The notes below the pieces were generated by a model, which was not told where the DNA came from, made no database searches, and saw nothing but the letters and a program-made list of their open reading frames with translations. The translations under genes were made by a program, and so were the position numbers. Positions 1-7,503 of a stretch of 17,526 bases of DNA are shown in pieces. The stretch's first letter is position 1. Each line of letters opens with the position of its first letter. Where the stretch lies: NCBI GenBank assembly GCA_900546745.1, contig URDT01000027.1:1-17526 (forward strand), written 5' to 3'. Origin of the DNA: an uncultured Mycoplasmatota bacterium. GTDB lineage: Bacteria > Bacillota_I > Bacilli_A > RF39 > UBA660.

Positions 1-573
1 ATCTTCATATTGTTTTAAAAATTGTTCTTGTGTTTTTATAACAGGAGCATATTCTTTAAAACAAGATTCTCCATTATGACACAAAATACCATCTAATGTT
101 TGAAGTGTTAGATTACTACCTAATCCACCATTTTCAAGGTTCATTAATAATCGTACACTTTGAACATTATGATTAAAATAAGTATTGGTATATTTTAAAC
201 TTAGTTCATTTAAAATAGCTTCCCCTACATGTCCAAAAGGAACATGACCTAAATCATGGCCTAAAGCAATTGCTTCTATTAAATCTTCATTTAAATTTAA
301 AGCTCTACCAATTGTTCTAGCAATTTTACTTACTAAGGTAACATGAACGATTCTTTTGCTAATATGATCATTGTCACTAAAACTAAATACTTGTGTTTTA
401 TCTAAATATCTAGTATAAGATAATGAATGGATAATACGATCAATATCTCTGAAATAAGAAGGTCTTATATCTTCTTCAAATGGTTTTAAATGAATTGCTT
501 CTTGATCATAAGTAGCATATTTAGAATAAGTTTTTTCGTATTTTAACATATTTTGTTTTATTTCGTTTTTCAT
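1..573 (-). CDS. dGTPase-like HD-domain phosphohydrolase (5' part)
   Basis: The first 191 codons are present; the gene runs off the left edge and no stop is reached. ATG at 573 is preceded by a good SD (GAAGGTG). The segment after residue 77 contains H77, then GHDLGHVPFGH (residues 105-115; H106-D107 is the metal-binding HD pair), then further histidines around 134-136 and D161. This is the pattern of deoxyguanosinetriphosphate triphosphohydrolase-like proteins, which cut dNTPs to deoxynucleoside plus triphosphate and often trim dNTP pools; the family usually runs to about 400-500 residues. The N-terminal stretch with RDIDRIIHS and YTRYLDKTQVF is also typical of the family. It starts 29 bp after the surface operon, directly behind that operon's terminator, and I see no convincing promoter of its own, so it may rely on read-through. 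The family call is secure; the physiological nucleotide cannot be read from the sequence. Confidence 0.88.
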   Translation of the reverse strand, partial: MKNEIKQNMLKYEKTYSKYATYDQEAIHLKPFEEDIRPSYFRDIDRIIHSLSYTRYLDKTQVFSFSDNDHISKRIVHVTLVSKIARTIGRALNLNEDLIEAIALGHDLGHVPFGHVGEAILNELSLKYTNTYFNHNVQSVRLLMNLENGGLGSNLTLQTLDGILCHNGESCFKEYAPVIKTQEQFLKQYED

Positions 574-588
574 AACACACCTTCTTTA

Positions 589-612
589 GAAAAAAAGAGG
601 AATTAAACCTCT
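589..612 (-). terminator. Intrinsic terminator of the surface-protein operon
   Basis: On the minus strand AGAGG, a 7-nt loop and CCTCT are followed by a run of six to seven T. The loop contains the TAA stop of the upstream gene. The five-pair stem is short, so termination may be leaky, which would let the dGTPase-like gene be read through. Confidence 0.6.
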
Positions 613-1838
613 ATTTTTCTTCTTTTTTTATTTTTTATTAGAATTGCAATAATAATACCAACTAATACAACAGATAATGTACCAAGTCCAATGGATACTT
701 TTATAAGCATATTAGTTTGTTCCATTATCGTTTCTATTTCTTCATCATTATAGATTTGAATAGTATCTTCTTTCGCATCATACATATAAATATTTTTAAT
801 ACCTGTTTCTACATTCATTCCATAAATTAAAGCATATTTACTTGATTTTTTTATTTTATAAGCAACAATTTCAGAATTATTATAAGAAATTGTTGTTTTT
901 TTATAATTAAGAGGGATATCTTTTTCTTTTAATTCCATCGGATATAATGTAATTCCATGAAAACCATATTCTTTATATAAGGTATATTTATTATTCTCAT
1001 ATACATAAAAATTTTGGTTTCCTTCATTATCTTTTAACGCTACTAAAGTATATCCAGTCACATCAGAATGAAAAGCAGGAACTTCTATATCATTAATTTT
1101 AACGGTTGTTTCTTGATAATTATTAGGTGGTGTTAAAGAAGTTTTCTTTCTTACAACTGTATAAGATTGGTTATCTGTTTTTACCTCAATTGGATCATAT
1201 TCTTTTACATTGGCATTGATAATATAAGTAGACGTTGTTCCATTCTCAGCTGTAACAATAATTTCCAATCGATTATCACCATCAGTTACTTCACGAGTAC
1301 CAGCTCCACTAATAGAAGCACCTCCATGATTTGCTGTTGCTAAAATATTAATGCTAGTAGTATCTGGCTCTAACGAAACAGAATATTCTTTATTACCACT
1401 CGTAAATTCAGGAGATAAAGTTGCATTCTCTACTCCAAGACTACTTAAACTACTATCACTGGATAATACAATTACTTGTTTATTTTTTACTGTTACTGTA
1501 ACTGATTTACTTCCGGAAAAAGCATTTCCATTAAAATCAGAAGCATCTAAAGTGGAAAGTGTCACAGTTGCTGTACCAGCAGAGTTTGCTTTAAATGTAT
1601 AAGAAACAGAACCATTTTCCATCCAAAAACTACTTGCCCCTCCAGATAAAACAGAACCATTAGAGGAAGTTAAGGAAAACTTACCTGCCAAATCATTTCC
1701 TCTTACTGTTATAATAACGCTGCTTCCAACAGTTGCTGAACTTACACTAGAACTAATTGATATAGAAGCAGCTTTCACAGAAGAAATTGTAACAAAGCTA
1801 ATTACAAAAGTAAAAAGCAATTTTAAAATATTTTTCAT
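603..1838 (-). CDS. Membrane-anchored surface protein with Ig-like and cadherin-like beta-sandwich domains
   Basis: 411 residues. A signal peptide covers about residues 1-23 (ends SSVKA). A Ser/Thr/Gly-rich beta-sandwich follows at about 25-120, then a cadherin-like beta-sandwich at about 127-210 with the typical LSSLGVENATLSPEF opening and an ITVTAENGTTSTY-like end. Residues about 215-370 form a region I cannot name. One transmembrane helix (about 378-402) ends in the basic tail KNKKRRKIEV. The protein should therefore be exported and fixed in the membrane with its domains facing the wall. It starts 12 bp after the dockerin glucosaminidase, with an AAAGGGG SD, so the two are co-transcribed. 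The first domain sits where related proteins, as I remember them, carry a cohesin-like domain, and the partner gene carries a dockerin; a tethering role is inferred, not shown. No catalytic motif is visible. Confidence 0.72.
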   Translation of the reverse strand: MKNILKLLFTFVISFVTISSVKAASISISSSVSSATVGSSVIITVRGNDLAGKFSLTSSNGSVLSGGASSFWMENGSVSYTFKANSAGTATVTLSTLDASDFNGNAFSGSKSVTVTVKNKQVIVLSSDSSLSSLGVENATLSPEFTSGNKEYSVSLEPDTTSINILATANHGGASISGAGTREVTDGDNRLEIIVTAENGTTSTYIINANVKEYDPIEVKTDNQSYTVVRKKTSLTPPNNYQETTVKINDIEVPAFHSDVTGYTLVALKDNEGNQNFYVYENNKYTLYKEYGFHGITLYPMELKEKDIPLNYKKTTISYNNSEIVAYKIKKSSKYALIYGMNVETGIKNIYMYDAKEDTIQIYNDEEIETIMEQTNMLIKVSIGLGTLSVVLVGIIIAILIKNKKRRKIEV

Positions 1839-1850
1839 TGAAACCCCTTT

Positions 1851-3647
1851 CTAATTTAAGGAATTTTCTTTTCCCATAATATAATTTTTAACATTGACAT
1901 AGTCTACAGCAGAAATTGAGCCATCTTTATTAACATCAGCTGCTAATTTATAAGAGCCATTTAAACTACCACTAGACATAATATAATTTTTTATTTTGAC
2001 ATAATCTACAGCAGAAATTTGTCCATCTCCATTGACATCTCCGTAAATTACAATTCTAAAGTTTCTAGAATCATTTCCACTTTTAATAGTTACAATGTCT
2101 CCTGTACCAAGTCTTGTAGAGTCACTAATTTCTTTGGAAGAACCGTTAGAATCTGTAGTTGTAACTGTAACTGTCGCTGATGAACTAGTACCTTTTATAT
2201 TAGAAATAAATGCTTGGGCAGTAGTTCCTATTGGAACTCTTGATATATAGTCATTGCTATATTGATATCCTGCTTTATTAACAATATCCACGATAGAAGC
2301 TGTTTCTTCTTCTCTTTTTGCTTCATTATCTAGTTCTTCTTTCTTAGTATTATCAACATCTACAGGTAAAGCTGTTTTTTCTGGCATATTTTCATAAATA
2401 GGAATTAAAAATTCTATTGAGCTATCTAATAAGCCATTAATTTTAGAATAAGCATTATAAGTAGATCTTCCTTCACTAGATGGAGCTTGAATGTTCGTCA
2501 TATATTGATGAGAATAATTTCCATAAGTATTGCTTGTTACATTATACTTTTGAAAATACAATGTATTTTGTTTTTGATTAATAAACTTTTCAGCCTGAAA
2601 GATAGAGCCTTCTAAGATTGCTGTTCTAGCATCAAACCATTTTGAATTATAAGCATATTTCAAACCACATTGAATTGGATTTTCAACAGTTACCCCATCA
2701 ATGTCACATTTAGAATAAGCACCAATATTAAAGAAATTGTATACCTGTTTATCTTTAAAGATTGTTCCATTTGCTGAGTTGCTTAATTTTCCATTGTTTG
2801 TAACAAGTTCTTGTCTAGAACGTGCTGCTAGTGAAACAGGGCTAATACTGTTTCCATTATAACTGGCAGCTTCGATGTAATAAGGAGAATATTGGTATAA
2901 ATCGGTATCCTTAAAAATATTTTGAACGACATCTAACGTTTGATAAGTAGAATTATATCCTAAGTTTTCAAACATAAAAACTTGTACTTCATCTAAAAAG
3001 TTTCTAGGGTCCAAATAATATGCCACTGTATTAGCATTCGCAGCATACCAATTACCTGATTCTTTCATAACATATGTTTTAGTAGTTGGATCATAAGATC
3101 CACTATCTAAAGAAATATATTTCGTACCCTTGCTTAAATCAGCTACTTGAATATAACTAATTCCTACAACACTTTCTGCCGTTACAACATCATTCCAACT
3201 TAAACCTGTCTTGTACGCTGTAAATTTCCAATTTGGATGTTGATCTTTTAATAATGTTAGTTTTTCAAAATAACTTTCAGGAAAACCTGCCTTTCGAAAC
3301 TCTTCAGCATATTTATTAGTATCAATATCTAGTTGAGCGTAATCAGCGCACACATAACCGTTATACGTTTTTTTATTATAGCTTTCCCAATAAAAGCTAA
3401 CATGATAGAACCCACTTTTACATCTATTTGTATCATTAGAAGGAGTAACGTCTGTACTCAATAAAGTAATCTTATCTCCTGTGTCCAAAGTATTTAACAA
3501 TTTATTTCCTTGATAATTGGGACTAGAATAAAATAAAACCCCTTTTTGATTGATATATCCAGATTGATTTACCTCTAACGCTTTTATTCTTAAAGTGGGA
3601 GTTATACATAAAATGAAAATGAATAAAATAAATAGTCTTTTTTTCAT
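1851..3647 (-). CDS. Secreted endo-beta-N-acetylglucosaminidase with SH3-like and dockerin domains
   Basis: 598 residues. A signal peptide spans 1-23. An SH3-like wall-binding domain at about 27-105 has Cys76 and Cys100 that could form a disulfide. The glucosaminidase domain (about 112-390) has the family signatures YYLDPRNF (210-217), FMFENLGYN, SPVSLAARSRQE (269-280, with E280 the likely catalytic acid) and YNFFNIGAYS (303-312). A linker rich in E/K (about 420-450) and a small beta domain lead to two dockerin calcium loops, DVNGDGQISAVDYVKIKNY from D537 and DVNKDGSISAVDYVNVKNY from D571. It would cut the glycan strands of peptidoglycan outside the cell. The ATG is preceded by GGGGAGGGA and a strong promoter. 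It leads a two-gene operon with the anchored beta-sandwich protein downstream. The hydrolase family is clear; the exact bond cut is by homology to LytD/GH73-like enzymes. Confidence 0.85.
   Translation of the reverse strand: MKKRLFILFIFILCITPTLRIKALEVNQSGYINQKGVLFYSSPNYQGNKLLNTLDTGDKITLLSTDVTPSNDTNRCKSGFYHVSFYWESYNKKTYNGYVCADYAQLDIDTNKYAEEFRKAGFPESYFEKLTLLKDQHPNWKFTAYKTGLSWNDVVTAESVVGISYIQVADLSKGTKYISLDSGSYDPTTKTYVMKESGNWYAANANTVAYYLDPRNFLDEVQVFMFENLGYNSTYQTLDVVQNIFKDTDLYQYSPYYIEAASYNGNSISPVSLAARSRQELVTNNGKLSNSANGTIFKDKQVYNFFNIGAYSKCDIDGVTVENPIQCGLKYAYNSKWFDARTAILEGSIFQAEKFINQKQNTLYFQKYNVTSNTYGNYSHQYMTNIQAPSSEGRSTYNAYSKINGLLDSSIEFLIPIYENMPEKTALPVDVDNTKKEELDNEAKREEETASIVDIVNKAGYQYSNDYISRVPIGTTAQAFISNIKGTSSSATVTVTTTDSNGSSKEISDSTRLGTGDIVTIKSGNDSRNFRIVIYGDVNGDGQISAVDYVKIKNYIMSSGSLNGSYKLAADVNKDGSISAVDYVNVKNYIMGKENSLN
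1875..2039 (-). repeat. Two 63-bp direct repeats encoding the dockerin loops
   Basis: Positions 1875-1937 and 1977-2039 are near-identical direct repeats, sharing among others ATAATATAATTTTT and TCTACAGCAGAAATT. Each encodes one calcium loop plus helix (SAVDYV.(I/V)KNYIM). DNA-level likeness this strong suggests recent duplication or gene conversion of the two dockerin halves. Confidence 0.85.
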
Positions 3648-3660
3648 TTCTATCCCTCCC

Positions 3661-3673
3661 CTAGTTTAACTAG
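3661..3673. promoter_or_regulatory. 13-bp palindrome at the predicted transcription start of the autolysin operon
   Basis: CTAGTTTAACTAG is a perfect palindrome around a central base. It lies 5-17 bp downstream of the -10 box, covering the expected start point and early leader. The position fits an operator for a dimeric repressor; no regulator is identified. Confidence 0.4.
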
Positions 3674-3677
3674 TACC

Positions 3678-3706
3678 ATTATAGCAGAAATTTGTCGAAT
3701 TGTATA
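3678..3706 (-). promoter_or_regulatory. Extended -10 sigma-A promoter of the autolysin operon
   Basis: On the minus strand TATACA (3706-3701), a 17-bp spacer and TATAAT (3683-3678) with an upstream TGC extended -10. The start point would be near 3671. Confidence 0.7.
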
Positions 3707-3715
3707 CTAAAGAAC

Positions 3716-3744
3716 AAAAAAAAAGAGTTTTTAAATCTCTTTTT
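3716..3744 (-). terminator. Intrinsic terminator of the nucleotidyltransferase gene
   Basis: On the minus strand AAAAAGAG, a 9-nt loop and CTCTTTTT followed by more T. The TAA stop of the gene (3731-3733) lies in the loop. Confidence 0.75.
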
Positions 3745-4555
3745 GGAATAAATTAATATCTTCTTTATAAGTAATTCCTAAACATAACTCATCTGTATTA
3801 TAAACGCTAACCTCTAAATCATTTAACAATTCATTAATCGTAGCTGGAATCAAAAATTCTCCTGTTTCCAAATTAGAAGGTTCTTTTAAAAATTCTATAA
3901 ATTTTTGTTCAAATAAAGGAAAAACACTAGGATGAAATCCAAATAAATTCATTGAAACATAAATATTAGGATCTAACACTTCAGTTTCTGTTTGAAATTG
4001 ATTATCTATTTTTTGAATATGGAAAGTCTCTTTAATTTTTAATAACTTGCCATTTTCTTCTAAACAAACACCACGATTTCCAAGATTAGAAGTTGTAAAA
4101 GTATTCTTTAAATGATACATTATCATAGCTTGTTCTTTTCTTCCCTGATAAAAATGATTATATAAAGTTTCTAAAGCTTTTTTCCCATAATAATCGTCTG
4201 CATTCAAAATAACGAAATCCTCTTTTACAATATTTCTAAGAGACAATAAAGCTTGTCCTGTACCCCATGGTTTACTTCGATTAACCTCTACTTTTATTGG
4301 AATATCATCTAATTCTTGATAAGCAAAATCATATTCTATTTTACCTTGAATTTTAGGAATAATCATTTCTTCAAAGTCCTCTTTCAATTCTTTTCGAATA
4401 ATAAAGACTACTTTTTGATACCCTATCTCAATCGCATCATTTATGGTTAGTTCCATAATTGTTTCCCCATTTGGACCTACTTGCGCTAACTGCTTCACTC
4501 CACCCTTAAAACGGCTTCCCATTCCTGCCGCCATAACTACTAACGTTAATTTCAT
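3731..4555 (-). CDS. Sugar-phosphate nucleotidyltransferase family protein
   Basis: 274 residues with the N-terminal nucleotide-binding signature AAGMGSRF (9-16) followed by K21, then PWGTGQALL (96-104) and NADDYYG (118-124), where D120/D121 are the likely Mg2+/sugar-nucleotide ligands. This is the Rossmann-like fold that joins an NTP and a sugar-1-phosphate to make an NDP-sugar, or a related phospho-alcohol. No left-handed beta-helix acyltransferase follows, so it is not a bifunctional GlmU. The length is near that of single-domain NDP-sugar pyrophosphorylases (about 250-300). It is a single-gene unit with its own promoter and terminator, divergent from the hemolysin III gene. Without a pathway next to it, the sugar and nucleotide cannot be named. 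Confidence 0.82.
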   Translation of the reverse strand: MKLTLVVMAAGMGSRFKGGVKQLAQVGPNGETIMELTINDAIEIGYQKVVFIIRKELKEDFEEMIIPKIQGKIEYDFAYQELDDIPIKVEVNRSKPWGTGQALLSLRNIVKEDFVILNADDYYGKKALETLYNHFYQGRKEQAMIMYHLKNTFTTSNLGNRGVCLEENGKLLKIKETFHIQKIDNQFQTETEVLDPNIYVSMNLFGFHPSVFPLFEQKFIEFLKEPSNLETGEFLIPATINELLNDLEVSVYNTDELCLGITYKEDINLFQKEI

Positions 4556-4570
4556 ATCATCACCATCTAT

Positions 4571-4599
4571 ATTGTATCAAAAAAATAAATAACAAGCAA
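4571..4599 (-). promoter_or_regulatory. Sigma-A promoter of the nucleotidyltransferase gene
   Basis: Minus strand TTGCTT (4599-4594), 17-bp spacer, TACAAT (4576-4571). The start codon is at 4555, so the leader is very short. Confidence 0.6.
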
Positions 4600-4611
4600 T
4601 TTTCACTAAAG

Positions 4612-4620
4612 TGGTATAAT
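4612..4620 (+). promoter_or_regulatory. Extended -10 promoter of the hemolysin III gene
   Basis: TGGTATAAT gives a perfect -10 with the TG extension; I see no good -35. A small inverted repeat CACTAAAGTG (4604-4613) abuts it. Confidence 0.6.
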
Positions 4621-4657
4621 ACTGTTGTTCTAAAATAATTATTATGTAGGTGATATC

Positions 4658-5401
4658 ATGAATTTAGATGAATATTTAAGAAAAGAATTAAATTTAACAA
4701 AAAAAGAATCTTACGAAATTGCTTATGCTGTAGAGCAGTATAAAAAAACAAAGAAAAAAAAACTAAATATTAGAATTCCTAAATATACAATTGGCGAAGA
4801 AATTTTCAATTCTGTATCGCATGGAATTGGAGCAGTTCTATCCATTGTTGCCCTAATTTTAATGGTAATAAAAGCAAATGGAGCTTTAGCAGAAACAACC
4901 GTAGCTATTTTTGGATCAACAATGATTATTCTATATACAATTTCCTGTGTTTATCATGCTTTATCTTATAAACTAGAAGGCAAAAAAATTCTTAGAATAT
5001 TAGATCACTGTAATGTATATTTACTAGTATATGGCACTTATATTCCCATTTCTTTATTAGGAATTGGAGGTACATTAGGTTGGATTTTATTTGGTTTCGT
5101 TAGTGTTATTACTTTAATTGGAATTATTTTAACTTCTATTAAAATAGATCAATTTCAACTATTAGAAGTAATTTGTCATCTACTAAATGGCTGGTCTATT
5201 TTAATTGGCATTCCTAAATTATTACAAACGATAAATCTATCTGGATTATTCTTTTTAATTCTTGGTGGAGTCATGTATACCCTAGGTTCTATTCTTTATG
5301 GTATTGGGGCTAATAAAAAATACATGCATTCTGTATTTCATATTTTTTGTTTATTTGGTACTTTCTTTCATTTTTGGACAATTTATTGTTATGTATTATA
5401 A
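4658..5401 (+). CDS. Hemolysin III / PAQR (YqfA-like) membrane protein
   Basis: 247 residues. A basic cytosolic N-terminus of about 45 residues precedes seven predicted transmembrane helices. The family's conserved metal-site residues are present: NSVSHGIG near residue 52, SCVYHAL, then LDHCNVYLLVYGTYIP, and the C-terminal HSVFHIFCLFGT followed by HFW. Members include bacterial hemolysin III/YqfA proteins and eukaryotic adiponectin/progestin receptors; the bacterial role is poorly defined, with links to membrane fluidity and possible hydrolase activity. The start ATG follows AGGTGAT with 6-nt spacing. It is the only plus-strand gene on its side of the trxA terminator and appears monocistronic. 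The name hemolysin is historical and does not establish a toxin. Confidence 0.9.
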   Translation: MNLDEYLRKELNLTKKESYEIAYAVEQYKKTKKKKLNIRIPKYTIGEEIFNSVSHGIGAVLSIVALILMVIKANGALAETTVAIFGSTMIILYTISCVYHALSYKLEGKKILRILDHCNVYLLVYGTYIPISLLGIGGTLGWILFGFVSVITLIGIILTSIKIDQFQLLEVICHLLNGWSILIGIPKLLQTINLSGLFFLILGGVMYTLGSILYGIGANKKYMHSVFHIFCLFGTFFHFWTIYCYVL

Positions 5402-5429
5402 AAAAATAGAGTTCAAAACTCTATTTTTT
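5401..5429. terminator. Bidirectional terminator between the hemolysin III gene and trxA
   Basis: A 13-bp perfect stem (5401-5413 with 5417-5429) and 3-nt loop. The A-rich and T-rich arms give a U-tract in either direction, serving both convergent genes. Confidence 0.85.
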
Positions 5430-5432
5430 ATC

Positions 5433-5741
5433 TTAGTGACTTTCAATCCAACGAGTAAGTTCTTCTTTTGGCATAAAGCCACTTCTTTGATCAATTAATT
5501 TTCCATCTTTAAATAACAACAATGTTGGCACAGACATAATTCCATAATTTTTAGCTAAAGAAGCACTTTCATCCACATCAATTTTTGCTACTGTAATATT
5601 TGATCTTTCTTCTGCTAATTCTTCCAAAACAGGTCCTAACATACGACATGGACCACACCATGTTGCGAAAAAATCTACTAAAACTAATTCACCTTGAACG
5701 ATATCATTAAAATTATTTTCATTCCCATGTATAATTTCCAT
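5433..5741 (-). CDS. trxA: Thioredoxin
   Basis: 102 residues, the normal length of a one-domain thioredoxin. The redox site WCGPC spans residues 28-32, with the cis-proline in SVPT at residue 72 and the buried Asp in VDFFATW at residue 23. It reduces disulfides in cytosolic proteins and is itself reduced by thioredoxin reductase. Its perfect AAGGAGG SD overlaps the 3' end of cvpA; only one base separates the cvpA stop from the trxA start, so the two are co-transcribed and probably translationally coupled. In Bacillus relatives trxA lies near cvpA, mutS2 and rnhC, which supports this as the housekeeping copy. Confidence 0.96.
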   Translation of the reverse strand: MEIIHGNENNFNDIVQGELVLVDFFATWCGPCRMLGPVLEELAEERSNITVAKIDVDESASLAKNYGIMSVPTLLLFKDGKLIDQRSGFMPKEELTRWIESH

Positions 5742-5742
5742 A

Positions 5743-6462
5743 TTATTCCTCCTTATATTTATTTAAAATTTCATCTAAGTTATCAATCTTTAATTTATTT
5801 TTATCTCTTAATGTTTCAACAGAATCAACTGTAATTACATCATATTTTAAGAATAAATCTAAAGTTTCTCTATTAAATTCTGTAGCATTTGGAGCTTTTT
5901 CATATTTTTCTTTTAAATCCATAAATTCATTAATTACCTTCATAGAATTATTCGTTGCATTAGACAAAATAACCGTATGATTTAAAATTGTATCCTTAAA
6001 TTGTGATTTTTGTAATAATGATATATCAAACATTGGTAAATTTAAAATATATAAAATAATATATACCCAAACATAAGATTCAATAATTCCTACTACCATA
6101 CCAGCTATTTTACTTGGTATTGAAAATACAAATGTAAACTTTAAAAATTTTTCAAATAAATTGGTTACTTTTTCAATAATTTTCAAAATAAACATTAAGA
6201 TAGAAGCAACAACTAAAAAAGCAATTACTTCATATAGAAAAATATTTAAAACTGTAACCCCTTTAAAAATTCCTCCAAATTTAAAGAATGGCAAATGTTC
6301 ATATAAAAATACAGATAATGGATTTTTTAAAAAGTATGCTAATATTAAGACTAGAAAAAAGCCTACTGTTGAAACAATTTCATAAGTAAATCCTCTTTTA
6401 AAACCAACAACTGCTCCCATGATTAGAATAAGAATAATTGCAGCATCAAAACCATTCATCAT
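5743..6462 (-). CDS. cvpA: CvpA family membrane protein
   Basis: About 239 residues. The first four helices (residues about 5-155) match the CvpA/colicin V production family: an early MNGFDAAIILILIMGAVVGFKRG-like segment with the conserved GxxxGFKRG turn, then helices ending at IPSKIAGMVVGIIESYVWVY. A charged C-terminal tail of about 70 residues is cytosolic. The family is needed for colicin V export in E. coli and is linked to envelope integrity; in Firmicutes its role is not settled. ATG at 6468 also opens the frame, but the SD GAAGGGA abuts it. Placing the start at 6462 (or 6459) gives correct spacing, so 6462 is used here. It is followed by trxA after one base and is divergent from rnhC. 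Confidence 0.85.
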   Translation of the reverse strand: MMNGFDAAIILILIMGAVVGFKRGFTYEIVSTVGFFLVLILAYFLKNPLSVFLYEHLPFFKFGGIFKGVTVLNIFLYEVIAFLVVASILMFILKIIEKVTNLFEKFLKFTFVFSIPSKIAGMVVGIIESYVWVYIILYILNLPMFDISLLQKSQFKDTILNHTVILSNATNNSMKVINEFMDLKEKYEKAPNATEFNRETLDLFLKYDVITVDSVETLRDKNKLKIDNLDEILNKYKEE

Positions 6463-6482
6463 TATCATTCCCTTCTATCAAA

Positions 6483-6488
6483 ATTATA
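6483..6488 (-). promoter_or_regulatory. Candidate -10 box of the cvpA-trxA operon
   Basis: A perfect TATAAT on the minus strand 21 bp upstream of the chosen start. The hexamer at -35 (TTTCTT, 17-bp spacer) is poor, so the promoter call rests mainly on the -10. Confidence 0.45.
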
Positions 6489-6497
6489 TTACATTTT

Positions 6498-6527
6498 TTG
6501 GAAAAAAGAAAGATTCTATGTTAAAAT
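6498..6527 (+). promoter_or_regulatory. Candidate promoter of rnhC
   Basis: TTGGAA (6498-6503), 18-bp spacer, TAAAAT (6522-6527), followed by AGGAGG just ahead of the ATG at 6548. Confidence 0.5.
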
Positions 6528-6547
6528 AAATATATAGGAGGTCTTTT

Positions 6548-7483
6548 ATGACAATTTCGTTTAAAGTTAGTGAAGAAACAAAAGAAAAATTAAATGACTT
6601 TTACCAAGATTTAAAGCGAGAAAAAACACCTGCTTATGCTGTCTTTCAAGCACAGGATGGAGATACAGTAGTAACTCTTTATGAATCTGGAAAAATTGTT
6701 TTTCAAGGAAAAGATGCTGATTTAGCTAGTGATTTTTGGATTGCTACAGAAAAAATGGTAAATCAAAAATTAGATGTCAAAAATTCTGAAAAAAAAGATA
6801 AAAAAGAAGAAAAAACAGAACCAAAAGTTTTTTATGCCACAACAATTGGTAGTGATGAAGTAGGAACAGGAGATTATTTTGGTCCTATTGTGGTAACTGG
6901 TGCATATGTAAAAAAAGAAGATGTTTCCTTTCTAAAAGAACTTGGAGTAACAGATTCTAAAAAATTAACAGATGATAAAATTTTAAAAATCGTTCCAACT
7001 TTATTAACTAAAGTTGCTTATTCTAGTTTTATTCTAAGTAATAAGGAATATAATGCAAAATATGATTCTAGTATGAATATGAATAAAATTAAAGCAATCC
7101 TTCATAACAAAGTATTAGTAAACTTAACCAATCAGTACAATAATACTGACTACGTTGTAGTAGATCAATTCGCAAAACCAGCCGTTTACTTTAATTACTT
7201 AAAAGAAACATCCTCTATTTATCGTAACATTACTTTTATGACAAAAGCTGAAACAAAATGTATGTCGGTTGCTTGTGCTTCTTTAATCAGTCGTTATATC
7301 TTTTTAAAAGAGTTTGATAAAATTTCTAAATCTGTAAATATTAACTTACCAAAAGGGGCATCAAATCTTGTCGATGAAGTTGGAGTAGAAATTGTTAAAA
7401 AGTATGGATTTGAAAAACTAACAGAGATAGCCAAATTAAATTTTAAAAATACTGAGAAAATCAAAGAAATAATTGCAAAATAG
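6548..7483 (+). CDS. rnhC: Ribonuclease HIII
   Basis: 311 residues, the usual size for RNase HIII. An N-terminal TBP-like substrate-binding domain (about 1-70) is joined by a very Lys/Glu-rich linker (79-92) to the catalytic RNase H2/H3 domain. That domain has IGSDEVGTGDYFGP (100-113; D103 and E104), TDSKKLTDDKI (135-145), VVDQFAKP with D206, and the conserved KAETKCMSVACASLISRY region (233-250). It cuts the RNA strand of RNA/DNA hybrids and removes R-loops and primers. Having the HIII type is typical of Firmicutes. It has a strong AGGAGG SD and is read away from cvpA, whereas in Bacillus rnhC and cvpA run in the same direction with zapA between them. Its TAG stop lies inside a shared terminator. 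Confidence 0.94.
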   Translation: MTISFKVSEETKEKLNDFYQDLKREKTPAYAVFQAQDGDTVVTLYESGKIVFQGKDADLASDFWIATEKMVNQKLDVKNSEKKDKKEEKTEPKVFYATTIGSDEVGTGDYFGPIVVTGAYVKKEDVSFLKELGVTDSKKLTDDKILKIVPTLLTKVAYSSFILSNKEYNAKYDSSMNMNKIKAILHNKVLVNLTNQYNNTDYVVVDQFAKPAVYFNYLKETSSIYRNITFMTKAETKCMSVACASLISRYIFLKEFDKISKSVNINLPKGASNLVDEVGVEIVKKYGFEKLTEIAKLNFKNTEKIKEIIAK

Positions 7484-7503
7484 AAACTAAAAGTTTCTAT
7501 TTT
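7477..7503. terminator. Bidirectional terminator shared by rnhC and the amidoligase gene
   Basis: A 12-bp perfect stem (7477-7488 with 7492-7503) around an AAA loop. The left arm carries the TAG stop of rnhC (7481-7483) and the right arm carries the TAG stop of the convergent gene (7497-7499). Confidence 0.85.

Noticed and set aside
1351..1602. Plus-strand open frame of 83 codons
   Set aside because: It is antisense to the beta-sandwich gene, has no SD, and its length is explained by the repeat-like, stop-poor composition of the real gene.
1851..3647. Cellulosome component
   Set aside because: The dockerin is on a peptidoglycan glucosaminidase and no cellulase or scaffoldin is present; it fits a non-cellulosomal dockerin.
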